Assembly: GCA_900104375.1 (NCBI GenBank)
Contig: LT629302.1
Coordinates: forward strand, 2,506,001 to 2,570,000
Source of the DNA: Flavobacteriaceae bacterium MAR_2010_188
Lineage (GTDB): Bacteria > Bacteroidota > Bacteroidia > Flavobacteriales > Flavobacteriaceae
Reading direction: 5' to 3'
Length of the DNA: 64,000 nt
Part shown: positions 24,417 through 32,985 of the stretch, one piece after another
Layout of the letters: each line of letters begins with the position of its first letter
How positions within the stretch are numbered: position 1 is the first letter of the stretch
Made by a program: the position numbers and the translations under genes
Notes under the pieces: model-generated
The model's input: the letters and a program-made list of their open reading frames with translations, nothing else
Database searches by the model: none
Told to the model about the DNA's origin: nothing

Positions 24417-26970
24417 CAATTTACCCTTGAAGACATCTTTAAAACTTATTACCCTCCTTTTTATATTTATTTTTTTTCAAAAGACTTCCGCACAAGACTT
24501 AGACTTTGACAATGGTAAGACCTACGTTCTAGGAGATATCGAAGTAAGTGGTGATACAAACTTTAATCCTTCAACCATAATTGCTTTCTCTGGATTACGA
24601 AAAGGTGATATAGTTAAAATACCTGGTGAGAAAATAAGTGCTGCACTTAAAAAACTCTGGAAATCGAATCTGTTCAGCAGTATTGATATATACCTTATTA
24701 GAACAGAGGGAGAAACCGCGTTTATAGAAATACAACTAACCGACTTGCCAGAACTTAACGATGTAACTATCGAGGGTGTTAAAAAGGGTAAGATTCAAGC
24801 TATACTCGACGAAAACAATCTGCGAAAAGGCGTAAAGGTTACAGAAAACCTTACCACCACTACCAAAAACTATCTTACCAGCAAATACCAGAAGGAAGGA
24901 TTTCTTAACACTAAAGTAACTGTAACCACCAAGCAAGTTACCGACAGTATAGAAAAGCAAAGGGTTAATATGCTTGTTTATATAGACAAAGGCGATAAAG
25001 TAAAAGTAGAAGACATAGAATTTACTGGTAATCAAGAGATTTCTGATAAAAAGCTGAAAAAGGCAATGAAGCATACCAAGGAAAAAATGGCACTGCGACT
25101 TTGGAAACGTTCAAAATTTATCGAGGAAGATTACCATGAAGATAAAGTTAGTGTCGTCGATAAGTTTAAGGAAAACGGTTATAGGGATGCACGTATAATT
25201 TCTGATTCAATTATAAAGAATGACGATAACACCATTTCTATAAAGATTAATGTTGAAGAAGGTGAGAAATACACTTTTGGAAAAATCACTTTTGTTGGTA
25301 ACTCGGTTTATTCAGATCAGTTCTTACAGAGCATCTTAAGGATAAAAGAAGGTGATACTTATAATGGTGTTGAATTAAGAAAAAGGATTGCCGATAATAC
25401 TAAACCAGATGCGGAAGATTTAACCAACCTCTACCAAGATTCTGGTTACCTGTTCTCGACCATTAACCCAGTAGAAGTTAGTGCAGATGGTAACGTCATC
25501 GATATGGAAATCAGAATCTCTGAAGGTAAGCCAGCTTACTTTAATAATGTTTCTGTTAGCGGTAACGACAAGACTAACGACCACGTAATCTATAGAGAGT
25601 TAAGAACAAAACCAGGTCAGTTATACAGAAAATCTAATGTCATCAGAACAATTAGGGAATTAGGGCAAATGGGCTTTTTTGATGCTCAACAGATTTCTCC
25701 TAATATGAAGAATTTTAATCCTAACGAAGGAACCGTAGATGTAGAGTATGAAGTTGTAGAAAGAGGTAGTAGCCAAATAGAACTACAAGGCGGATACGGT
25801 GGTGGTGGCTTTATCGGAACCTTGGGACTATCGTTTAACAACTTCGCGATTAAGGATATATTTAATAAGGATGCTTACAAGCCGGTCCCTATGGGTGATG
25901 GTCAGAGTTTGTCTTTAAGATTACAAGCGAGTAGATTTTTCCAAACCTATAGTTTCTCTTTTGTCGAACCTTGGTTAGGTGGCAAACGACCTGTACAATT
26001 TTCATCTTCTATCTCGCACACCAAACAATTCTTATTTAATCCACAGACGCGGAATGCAGATAAGGACAGAAGTTTCAATATAACCGGTATTTCCTTTGGG
26101 CTTGCCAGAAGACTATCGGTTCCAGATGATTATTTTCAATTATCGCAGGCCATCAGTTTCCAGCACTATGATTTAAAAAACTATAACACAGGACTTTTTA
26201 CCTTTGGTGATGGTTACTCAAACAACCTGGCTTATACCGTTGGTCTCACTAGAAACAACGTTTTTACAGATCCAATCTTTCCTATGGGCGGGTCTAAATT
26301 CTCGATTTCAGCCAAATTATCTCTTCCTTACTCCCTGTTTAATAATGTAGATTATAAAGCATTAAAAGAGGAGAGAGATGGACTAAATCGTAATATAGTT
26401 ACACAAAGTGAAAGGATTAGCGAAATAGATCAAGAACGCTACAGCTGGTTAGAATTTTATAAAATCAAATTTGCTGGGGATTGGTATACAAAGGTTGTCG
26501 GAAAATTAGTGATCAAATCGGCTATGGAGTTTGGATTTCTAGGTGCGTATAACAATGATCGAGGCATTATTCCTTTTGAGCGGTTTTTCCTTGGTGGTGA
26601 TGGTCTAGGAAATTATAGCTTGGATGGGCGGGAAGTTATTCAACTTAGAGGTTATCCTAACCAATCATTATCTTCTCAAGACGGTGGTTCTATCTACAAT
26701 AAATTTTCGATGGAATTAAGATACCCTATTACCTTAGGTGCTCAGGCGAAGATTTATGGTCTGACGTTTATGGAAGGTGGATCTTCATTTAACAATTTTA
26801 GGGATTATAATCCTTTTAAACTTAGCCGATCGGCCGGTGTTGGTCTTAGAATATTTATGCCTGCTTTTGGTTTATTGGGTATTGACTTCGGTCATGGATT
26901 TGATCCGCTACCTGGGCAGATTCAAAAAAATGGTTGGGAAACACACTTTATAATCGGGCAACAATTTTAA
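24388..26970 (+). CDS. bamA: Outer-membrane protein assembly factor BamA
   Basis: 860 residues from TTG at 24388. No ATG exists before the signal peptide; alternatives are GTG at 24400 and TTG at 24427, the last giving MKTSLKLITLLF, a clean signal peptide, and a start just after the uppS stop. The signal ends at TSAQ, then five POTRA domains (about 45-450) and a 16-strand Omp85 barrel (about 460-860) with the VRGY-like RLRGYPNQ motif (about 753-757, LRGYP) and final aromatic FIIGQQF. BamA inserts beta-barrels into the outer membrane. It is followed by two Skp-like chaperone genes. Confidence 0.97.
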   Translation: MEKQVNNLANNLPLKTSLKLITLLFIFIFFQKTSAQDLDFDNGKTYVLGDIEVSGDTNFNPSTIIAFSGLRKGDIVKIPGEKISAALKKLWKSNLFSSIDIYLIRTEGETAFIEIQLTDLPELNDVTIEGVKKGKIQAILDENNLRKGVKVTENLTTTTKNYLTSKYQKEGFLNTKVTVTTKQVTDSIEKQRVNMLVYIDKGDKVKVEDIEFTGNQEISDKKLKKAMKHTKEKMALRLWKRSKFIEEDYHEDKVSVVDKFKENGYRDARIISDSIIKNDDNTISIKINVEEGEKYTFGKITFVGNSVYSDQFLQSILRIKEGDTYNGVELRKRIADNTKPDAEDLTNLYQDSGYLFSTINPVEVSADGNVIDMEIRISEGKPAYFNNVSVSGNDKTNDHVIYRELRTKPGQLYRKSNVIRTIRELGQMGFFDAQQISPNMKNFNPNEGTVDVEYEVVERGSSQIELQGGYGGGGFIGTLGLSFNNFAIKDIFNKDAYKPVPMGDGQSLSLRLQASRFFQTYSFSFVEPWLGGKRPVQFSSSISHTKQFLFNPQTRNADKDRSFNITGISFGLARRLSVPDDYFQLSQAISFQHYDLKNYNTGLFTFGDGYSNNLAYTVGLTRNNVFTDPIFPMGGSKFSISAKLSLPYSLFNNVDYKALKEERDGLNRNIVTQSERISEIDQERYSWLEFYKIKFAGDWYTKVVGKLVIKSAMEFGFLGAYNNDRGIIPFERFFLGGDGLGNYSLDGREVIQLRGYPNQSLSSQDGGSIYNKFSMELRYPITLGAQAKIYGLTFMEGGSSFNNFRDYNPFKLSRSAGVGLRIFMPAFGLLGIDFGHGFDPLPGQIQKNGWETHFIIGQQF

Positions 26971-27135
26971 TTTTGGCATGGTATTTTCTATGCACACGAT
27001 GTGGATTTGAAACGCCTTCTAAAATTTTTCAGAATATATTTCGTTAATTTGAAAAATGGTCGGCAAAATCGAATTAACAATCTGTCAAATTTGATGTTAT
27101 CCGATTGTGTTCGAATAATAAACAATTAGAAACAG

Positions 27136-28149
27136 ATGAAAACTAAAGTTCTTTTTTTATTGGCGATTATTGGCTTATCTGCTATGTCCGTAGATGCACA
27201 ACGTGGGGTTAGGATTGGTTATATCGATACGGAATATATTTTAGAAAATGTACCTGAATATCAGGAAGCAACTACACAACTCGATAAAAAAGTTGAACAA
27301 TGGAAGCTTGAGGTCGAGCAAAGATTGAATGAAATCGATGCAAAGAAAAAGCAACTTAATAACGAAAGCGTCCTACTCACTAAGGAACTCTATGAAGAGC
27401 GACTGGAAGACATTCAATATGAAGAAAAAGAAATTCTAGACTATCAGCAGAAACGTTTCGGTCCTAACGGAGATTTAATGATTCAAAAGAAACAATTAAT
27501 TCAACCGGTACAAGACCAGATTTTTACGGCAGTTCAAGAAATAGCAGATTCTAGAAAATATGATTTTATATTCGATAAGTCTGCAGATGTTGTGATGCTT
27601 TATTCTGCAGATAGATTCGATATCAGTGAACTTGTAATTAGAAGTATTACTAGATCAGCTAAAAGAACTCAGGTTCAAAACAGGTCCGAAAGAAGAGCGG
27701 CTGAAGAAGAAGATATTGTCCCAGAAATAAATGAAGAGCTAGAGGCTCGTGAAGCAGCAGCGAACGAAAGAAAATCTGAACAACAGCAAGCTATTGATGA
27801 TAGAAAGTCAATGCAACAAGCTAAGAGAGATTCTTTAACAAACGCAGCCGATGCTAGAAGACAAAAGATTCTGGACGATAGGGCTAAAGCAAAAGCACAA
27901 AGAGATAGTATTAACGGAGTTGTACCAAATTCTGTAGATAGTGTAACCACGGACGACGCTGGCAAAACGAGAGAAGAAATTCTTGAGGAGAAGAAACAGC
28001 AGAAACTAGATGATCGCGAAGCTAGAAAGAAAGAACTTGAAGAAAGACGCTTAAAAATACTTGCCGATAGAGAAAAGGCAAAACAAGAAAGAGAAGAACA
28101 GCAGAAGAAAACAGATTCTGTTCCTAATAATGATAATAACGAAAACTAA
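27136..28149 (+). CDS. OmpH/Skp-family periplasmic chaperone with long charged C-terminal tail
   Basis: 337 residues, about twice the normal Skp length. A signal peptide ends near residue 22 (VDAQ), the OmpH domain follows (about 23-178) with IGYIDTEYILENVPEYQEA and a long coiled coil. Residues about 180-337 are almost only E, K, R, D, A and Q with repeated DDR/ADRxKAKxQR units and end in an Asp/Asn cap. The second ompH gene downstream has the normal size. Skp proteins shield unfolded outer-membrane proteins before BamA. The tail's job is unknown. Confidence 0.92.
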   Translation: MKTKVLFLLAIIGLSAMSVDAQRGVRIGYIDTEYILENVPEYQEATTQLDKKVEQWKLEVEQRLNEIDAKKKQLNNESVLLTKELYEERLEDIQYEEKEILDYQQKRFGPNGDLMIQKKQLIQPVQDQIFTAVQEIADSRKYDFIFDKSADVVMLYSADRFDISELVIRSITRSAKRTQVQNRSERRAAEEEDIVPEINEELEAREAAANERKSEQQQAIDDRKSMQQAKRDSLTNAADARRQKILDDRAKAKAQRDSINGVVPNSVDSVTTDDAGKTREEILEEKKQQKLDDREARKKELEERRLKILADREKAKQEREEQQKKTDSVPNNDNNEN

Positions 28150-28175
28150 ATTATAACACTTAATTTTTATTTACA

Positions 28176-28685
28176 ATGAAACATTTTAAAACCTTTTTAT
28201 TCGCAGCTTTATTATTTGTCGGAGCAACAGCTTTTACAAATGCCCAATCTAAAGTAGCACATATAAATACTACTGAGCTTGTACAGGCTATGCCGAAAAT
28301 GAAGGCAGCCCAAGCAGAACTCGAGCAACTTTCTAAGACGTACGAAGCTCAGATGAAAGAGATGGGTACTGAGTACGAAACAAAAGTAAAGAGATATCGT
28401 GCTGAGGCAGAAACCCAGACTGACGAAGAAAATATGAAGAGACAACAAGAGGTTCAAACTCTTGAGCAAAGTATCCGTCAATATCAGGGAACTGCACAAC
28501 AAGATCTTCAAAAGAAAGAAACAGATTTGTTGAAGCCTATTTTAGAAGAAGCTAAAGCAGCAATTCAACGTGTTGCAACAGCTCAAGGAATACAATATGT
28601 GTTAGACTCAACACAAGGTTCTGGAGTAATCGTTGCCGATGGTAAAAACCTTTTGGCAGATGTTAAAAAAGAATTGGGAATTTAA
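28176..28685 (+). CDS. OmpH/Skp-family periplasmic chaperone
   Basis: 169 residues, typical Skp size. Signal peptide to about residue 23 (TNAQ), then KVAHINTTELVQAMPKMKAAQ, a coiled-coil arm and the C-terminal body ending ADVKKELGI. It lies 26 bases after the larger paralogue and is closed by a strong terminator, so it ends the bamA-ompH transcript. Confidence 0.95.
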   Translation: MKHFKTFLFAALLFVGATAFTNAQSKVAHINTTELVQAMPKMKAAQAELEQLSKTYEAQMKEMGTEYETKVKRYRAEAETQTDEENMKRQQEVQTLEQSIRQYQGTAQQDLQKKETDLLKPILEEAKAAIQRVATAQGIQYVLDSTQGSGVIVADGKNLLADVKKELGI

Positions 28686-28708
28686 ATTTTAAATTCTTTA
28701 AAGTATTT

Positions 28709-28740
28709 AAAGCCACTTAATTTAAGTGGCTTTTCTATTT
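28709..28740 (+). terminator. Intrinsic terminator after ompH
   Basis: Arms AAAGCCACTTA (28709-28719) and TAAGTGGCTTT (28723-28733), 3-base loop, then TTCTATTTTTAT. The murI start codon follows 8 bases after the T tract, so murI must be expressed by readthrough or a promoter hidden in this segment. Confidence 0.85.
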
Positions 28741-28747
28741 TTATATA

Positions 28748-29530
28748 ATGAATAATCAACCCATTGGCATTTTTGATTCTGGCGTAGGAGGTACATCCAT
28801 CTTTAGCGCAATTAAAAATATTCTCCCTAAAGAAGATTATATTTATCTCGCAGATAGTAAAAATGCACCTTATGGCGAAAAGTCTAAAGATGAAATATTC
28901 ACTTTAAGTAAAAAGAATACTGATTTTCTAATCAATAAAGGAAGCAAGCTAATTGTGGTCGCTTGTAATACTGCTACAACAAACAGTATCGAAAAGTTGA
29001 GAGCTAGTTATAAAATTCCTTTTATAGGCATAGAACCGGCAATAAAACCGGCCGCCCTTCAAACCAAAACTAAAAAAATAGGTATTCTTGCTACAAAGGG
29101 AACACTATCCAGTGAATTGTTCCATCGAACTTCCAATCTATATAATGAAGGTATTTCCGTAAGGGAACAAATCGGTGAAGGCTTAGTTTCTCTTATAGAA
29201 TCTGGGCATTTAGATTCCCCTGAAACCTTTAAACTATTAGAAAGATATCTTTACCCAATGATTGAAGCAGATATTGACCATTTAGTATTGGGATGTACCC
29301 ACTATCCATATCTCATTCCGATGATAAGAAAGATTATCCCACCACATATTAAAATAATCGATTCTGGAGAAGCCGTTGCACGGCAGACGAATGCGGTACT
29401 AATCAAGAATGATTTGCTTTCTGACAGAAAAGAAAATGGAAGTGTAGAAATCCTTTCAAATGGAAATCCAGAAATTCTTAAAGAACTACTGCCTCAATTT
29501 AAAAAGGATATCCGTTTCGAAGAGTTTTGA
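28748..29530 (+). CDS. murI: Glutamate racemase
   Basis: 260 residues. The start PIGIFDSGVGG is typical; catalytic cysteines are C73 (VACNTATT) and C183 (LGCTHYPYL). It makes D-glutamate for peptidoglycan. The start codon is almost inside the preceding terminator region. It converges with the PorP/SprF-like gene, stops 10 bases apart, with a weak GATTAAC/GTTAATC hairpin (29529-29550) between them. Confidence 0.97.
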   Translation: MNNQPIGIFDSGVGGTSIFSAIKNILPKEDYIYLADSKNAPYGEKSKDEIFTLSKKNTDFLINKGSKLIVVACNTATTNSIEKLRASYKIPFIGIEPAIKPAALQTKTKKIGILATKGTLSSELFHRTSNLYNEGISVREQIGEGLVSLIESGHLDSPETFKLLERYLYPMIEADIDHLVLGCTHYPYLIPMIRKIIPPHIKIIDSGEAVARQTNAVLIKNDLLSDRKENGSVEILSNGNPEILKELLPQFKKDIRFEEF

Positions 29531-29540
29531 TTAACGAAAA

Positions 29541-30545
29541 TTAGTTAATCGCGGGGCAATTACATTCGTAATGTTTCTTTCTACAATTAAAATTGTATCC
29601 TAGCGTAATTTGATGCAATCCACCATTACTAAATACTACCGAATTAGATTGGTATGAGTAAGTATAGGCAAAAGTAAATTGATTATAATCTACTCCTAAA
29701 AATGGAGTGATGTATTGTAGCTTTTGACTGCTTACGCCACTTCCGTCAAGGAATTCCGCACCGTCCAAACTTCTTCTATAAGAAATTCCTCCCCACAAAG
29801 TTCCAAAGTCCATCGCTCTATAAGCTTTAAAATTAGCGTCAATCAAGGATTCCTTGGTAGCATCACGATGTAACCCCATTAGCGAAGGTTCAAAACTCCA
29901 CTCGCTCCCTAACCTATGAAAAACATTCCCGACTGACAGAATATATGTTCTAAGATTATTAAAGCTTATCCCAGATTCATTCAAATTAATCCCATCGTTA
30001 TTTAGCACATTCTTAACCGTAGCGTGCGCATAAAAATCTAAGAAGTGATAAGAAAAACCGAAATCGATATTAAAATTGTTGGCGCTCAAAGCAGTTCCGC
30101 TCGGTATGATCGGGTCAAATTCTGTAAATTCCGAAGTATCTAATCTATACTGGATAAAACCAGCACTAAGACCAAAAGACAACATATTTAAATCTACCTC
30201 ATTCCGAGAAAACATAAGGTGGTGTGCGTAGGTAAGATAGGCGCCAGACTGAGAATGGTAACCATTTTTATCGTTAAATACAATACCACCAATACCTGAT
30301 GGACCATCTCCTATCCTACTATTGATACTTAAAGTTTGAAGACTTGGTGAATCGCTTTGGCTAAACCATTGTTTTCTGGCGGTAAGCCTAACTTTAGCAC
30401 AATTTGCAACACCCGCCATAGATGGATGGATAAGATAATAGTTATCGGTTAAATAATCCGAATATATAGGCAATCCTTCTTGAGCCCTTAAAACATAGGT
30501 AGACATGGAAAGGAAAATGATAAGTCCAATATTTCTAATCTTCAT
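29541..30545 (-). CDS. PorP/SprF-family outer-membrane protein (type IX secretion)
   Basis: 334 residues from ATG at 30545; the open frame reaches back to 30650 but the internal Met gives a proper signal peptide (MKIRNIGLIIFLSMS, cleavage near LRAQ). After it comes the family hallmark PIYSDYLTDNYYLIHPSMAG, followed by beta-barrel strands with SQSDSPSLQTLSI and INSRIGDGPSGIGG. The C-terminus has NCRKKHYECNCPAIN, Cys-rich. PorP/SprF paralogues usually accompany SprB-like adhesins and anchor them at the surface; this one stands alone, with no large adhesin in the window. Confidence 0.9.
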   Translation of the reverse strand: MKIRNIGLIIFLSMSTYVLRAQEGLPIYSDYLTDNYYLIHPSMAGVANCAKVRLTARKQWFSQSDSPSLQTLSINSRIGDGPSGIGGIVFNDKNGYHSQSGAYLTYAHHLMFSRNEVDLNMLSFGLSAGFIQYRLDTSEFTEFDPIIPSGTALSANNFNIDFGFSYHFLDFYAHATVKNVLNNDGINLNESGISFNNLRTYILSVGNVFHRLGSEWSFEPSLMGLHRDATKESLIDANFKAYRAMDFGTLWGGISYRRSLDGAEFLDGSGVSSQKLQYITPFLGVDYNQFTFAYTYSYQSNSVVFSNGGLHQITLGYNFNCRKKHYECNCPAIN

Positions 30546-30682
30546 TTTTGTTGTTTCTTTCAATTTAAACTGTTTTTTGGGCAGCTCTTGTTTCTGACAA
30601 TGGTGAAATCTTGAACTTATTTTCAAGCAAAACGGTTGTTTTAGCAGCAACTCGGGTAAGCCACTTTGCTTTACAACGATCT

Positions 30683-30715
30683 CAAATATATAATTTTTTG
30701 AAATAGAAAATCAAA
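30683..30715 (-). promoter_or_regulatory. Promoter of the PorP/SprF-like gene
   Basis: Minus strand -33 TTTG (30715-30712), 21-base spacer, -7 TATATTTG (30690-30683), which implies a leader of about 130 nt. The stretch 30546-30893 has no gene; apart from this and the nfu promoter I see nothing definite in it. Confidence 0.55.
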
Positions 30716-30851
30716 ACTAACTTACAAGTTAGAAGGAGGTTTTCAACAATCTCAGACCAAACCTATAACGCACAAATATCACATCTAGTACATTTCTAAG
30801 TTTTGGTGTTTTTAGATGAATAGAATCATCAAACAACGTTAAATTAGAACC

Positions 30852-30878
30852 TTGCCGACCAAAGTTTAGTTACTTTTG
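30852..30878 (+). promoter_or_regulatory. Promoter of the nfu gene
   Basis: -33 TTG at 30852-30854, 16-base spacer, -7 TACTTTTG at 30871-30878. Transcription would begin near 30885, just before the ATG at 30894, which argues against the upstream TTG (30876) as start. Confidence 0.6.
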
Positions 30879-30893
30879 CAAAAATTTGTTGCA

Positions 30894-31796
30894 ATGGATA
30901 TTAAAATTGAAATCAAGGAAACAACTAACGATAAAATCTTAAAGTTCGAAGCTTCGGTCTTCTTGACCAAGCACCAGAGCTTCGAGTATAACAATATTGA
31001 TGAAGCAGGAAATTCTCCTTTGGCCCAACAATTATTCTATCTGCCCTTTATAAAGAAAGTTTATATCTCTGCCAATTTTGTGGCATTAGAACGATACGAT
31101 ATCGTTTCTTGGTCTGACGTTAAAACAGAAGTTGCGGAGCAAATAGAGAATTATCTTAATTCTGGAGCTTCGGTAATTAAAGAAACCGAGCAAAAGGAGA
31201 AAGTGCCGGTTACAGTTTACGCAGAAAGCACTCCCAACCCAACAGCGATGAAGTTTGTTGCCAACAAGAAATTGGTCCTTCAATCTGTAGAATTTGCAAA
31301 TATTGATGAGGCACAATCATCAAATCTCGCAAAGGAATTGTTCCATTTTCCTTTTGTGAAGAGCGTTTATTTGGATGAAAATTTTGTGTCGGTGACCAAA
31401 TACGATGTTGCCGATTGGAACGATATCACTATGGAACTTCGTGAGTTTATTCGCAATTTCATCGAATCTGGTAAAGAAGTTATAAATAATAGTCATTATC
31501 AAAAACAGCAACAAAATAGCGTTGCTTCTGAAGAAAAGAAATTCGAAGATTATGATGAAATCTCTCAAGAGATTATTCAGATTTTAGATGAATATATAAA
31601 ACCAGCAGTCGCGAGCGATGGTGGAAATATTGTTTTTCAATCATATGAAGAAGACACTAAAACGGTCAACGTTATTTTGCAAGGAGCTTGTAGTGGATGT
31701 CCATCTTCTACAATGACCTTAAAAAACGGAATCGAAACAATGTTGAAGGAGATGATTGGTCCTAGAATAGGGAATGTTGTAGCGTTGAATGGCTAA
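30894..31796 (+). CDS. nfu: NifU-like Fe-S scaffold protein with duplicated Nfu N-terminal domain
   Basis: 300 residues from ATG at 30894. Two copies of the Nfu_N domain lie in tandem (about 5-90 and 100-190); both contain NIDEA, LF-x-x-PF-(I/V)-K and NFV motifs at matching positions (FYLPFIKKVYISANFV and FHFPFVKSVYLDENFV). The C-terminal NifU domain (about 215-300) carries GACSGCPSS with the cluster-binding Cys pair at about 266 and 269. It probably receives and hands on 4Fe-4S clusters. Dodecin follows 53 bases later. Confidence 0.93.
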   Translation: MDIKIEIKETTNDKILKFEASVFLTKHQSFEYNNIDEAGNSPLAQQLFYLPFIKKVYISANFVALERYDIVSWSDVKTEVAEQIENYLNSGASVIKETEQKEKVPVTVYAESTPNPTAMKFVANKKLVLQSVEFANIDEAQSSNLAKELFHFPFVKSVYLDENFVSVTKYDVADWNDITMELREFIRNFIESGKEVINNSHYQKQQQNSVASEEKKFEDYDEISQEIIQILDEYIKPAVASDGGNIVFQSYEEDTKTVNVILQGACSGCPSSTMTLKNGIETMLKEMIGPRIGNVVALNG

Positions 31797-31849
31797 TTTC
31801 CGCTCTTAAATTTGTATCTTTCATCTTATTAATTTTAAAAAAATAAATT

Positions 31850-32050
31850 ATGGCAGTACATAAAGTAATAGAGATATTATCAAGTTCTGACGAGAGCTGG
31901 GAAGATGCAACAAGAAAAGCGGTTAAAGAAGCTTCTAAGACAGTTAAGAATATAAAATCAGTATATGTGAAGGAACAAACCGCCAAAGTTAGTGGTGACA
32001 ATGTTCTTAACTTTAGAGTAAACGTAAAAATAACTTTTGAGGTCAGTTAG
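31850..32050 (+). CDS. Dodecin (flavin-binding protein)
   Basis: 66 residues, a single beta-alpha-beta-beta unit. VIEILSSSDESWEDATRKAV and the C-terminal strand FRVNVKITFEV match the dodecin family, which forms a hollow dodecamer that stores FMN/riboflavin. Length is normal. A terminator follows. Confidence 0.95.
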   Translation: MAVHKVIEILSSSDESWEDATRKAVKEASKTVKNIKSVYVKEQTAKVSGDNVLNFRVNVKITFEVS

Positions 32051-32078
32051 TAAACTTTGCTTCATAATATGAATCAAG

Positions 32079-32117
32079 ACCCGTTCAATACTTCTTATTT
32101 GAACGGGTATTTTATTT
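32079..32117 (+). terminator. Intrinsic terminator after dodecin
   Basis: Stem ACCCGTTCAA (32079-32088) with TTGAACGGGT (32099-32108) and a 10-base loop, followed by ATTTTATTT. Confidence 0.82.
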
Positions 32118-32132
32118 CCCTAATCAAATACT

Positions 32133-32140
32133 TACCTTTG
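32133..32140 (+). promoter_or_regulatory. -7 box of the mscS gene
   Basis: TACCTTTG fits TAnnTTTG, 22 bases before the ATG at 32163; no strong -33 box is seen. Confidence 0.45.
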
Positions 32141-32162
32141 CAGACTTATTAAAATATCTCCG

Positions 32163-32981
32163 ATGGAACTAGACAAATGGATTGACAAGGGTTACGAGAT
32201 CATCGTGGATTTCGGCCCGAAAGTACTAGCCGCGATACTGATTTGGATTGTTGGTGCATACGCTATTAACTTCCTTTTACGAGGTATCCATAAAAGTATG
32301 GAGCGTGCTTCATATGATATAAGTCTAAAAAAATTCCTGAATAGCTTAATCGGATGGATTTTAAAAATCGCACTCTTTCTAGTAGTTCTTGGGACACTCG
32401 GTATAGAGACCACATCCTTTGCCGCAATTTTGGCGGCAGCTGGTTTAGCAATTGGATTAGCACTTCAAGGTTCTCTTGCTAATTTTGCGGGAGGTGTTTT
32501 AATAATGATCTTTAAACCATTTAAAGTCGGTGATTTTATCGAAGCGCAAGGAGAATCAGGTTCTGTATTTGCAATTGATATTTTCACCACCAAATTAATG
32601 TCTATCGATAATAAGGAGATAATATTGCCTAACGGTGCTCTTTCCAATGGCAATATCATTAACTTTAATAGTCAAGATAAACGTAGGATTGACCTAAAAT
32701 TCGGAGTTGCTTATGACTCTGATATCAAGAAAACAAAGGAAATATTATTAGAACAGCTTACCTCCCATCCCAATGTTTTAACCGAACCTGCACCTTTGGT
32801 CGCCCTTATGGAATTGGGTGACAGCTCTATTAATTTTATTTCGAGACCATGGGTAAAAACTCCAGATTATTGGGTGACTTATTATGCGTTAATGGAAAGC
32901 ACTAAAGAAGCTCTGGATGCGGCTGGAATTGAGATTCCATATCCACATATCGTGGCAATTCAACCAAATAAGAAAGATTAA
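32163..32981 (+). CDS. mscS: Small-conductance mechanosensitive channel (MscS family)
   Basis: 272 residues, minimal MscS size. Three transmembrane helices are seen (about 18-38, 60-80, 85-110); the third is the pore helix with the Gly/Ala-rich pattern AAILAAAGLAIGLALQGSLA. The beta domain follows with PFKVGDFIEAQGESGSV and ILPNGALSNGNIINF. It opens on hypo-osmotic shock to release solutes. The end converges with tsaB four bases away. Confidence 0.95.
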   Translation: MELDKWIDKGYEIIVDFGPKVLAAILIWIVGAYAINFLLRGIHKSMERASYDISLKKFLNSLIGWILKIALFLVVLGTLGIETTSFAAILAAAGLAIGLALQGSLANFAGGVLIMIFKPFKVGDFIEAQGESGSVFAIDIFTTKLMSIDNKEIILPNGALSNGNIINFNSQDKRRIDLKFGVAYDSDIKKTKEILLEQLTSHPNVLTEPAPLVALMELGDSSINFISRPWVKTPDYWVTYYALMESTKEALDAAGIEIPYPHIVAIQPNKKD

Positions 32982-32985
32982 GTTT

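Noticed and set aside
30546-30650. N-terminal extension of the PorP/SprF-like protein
   Set aside because: The extra 35 residues are not signal-like and would bury the signal peptide that starts at 30545.
30876-30893. TTG start extending Nfu by six residues
   Set aside because: It overlaps the -7 box of the nfu promoter, so the ATG at 30894 is preferred.
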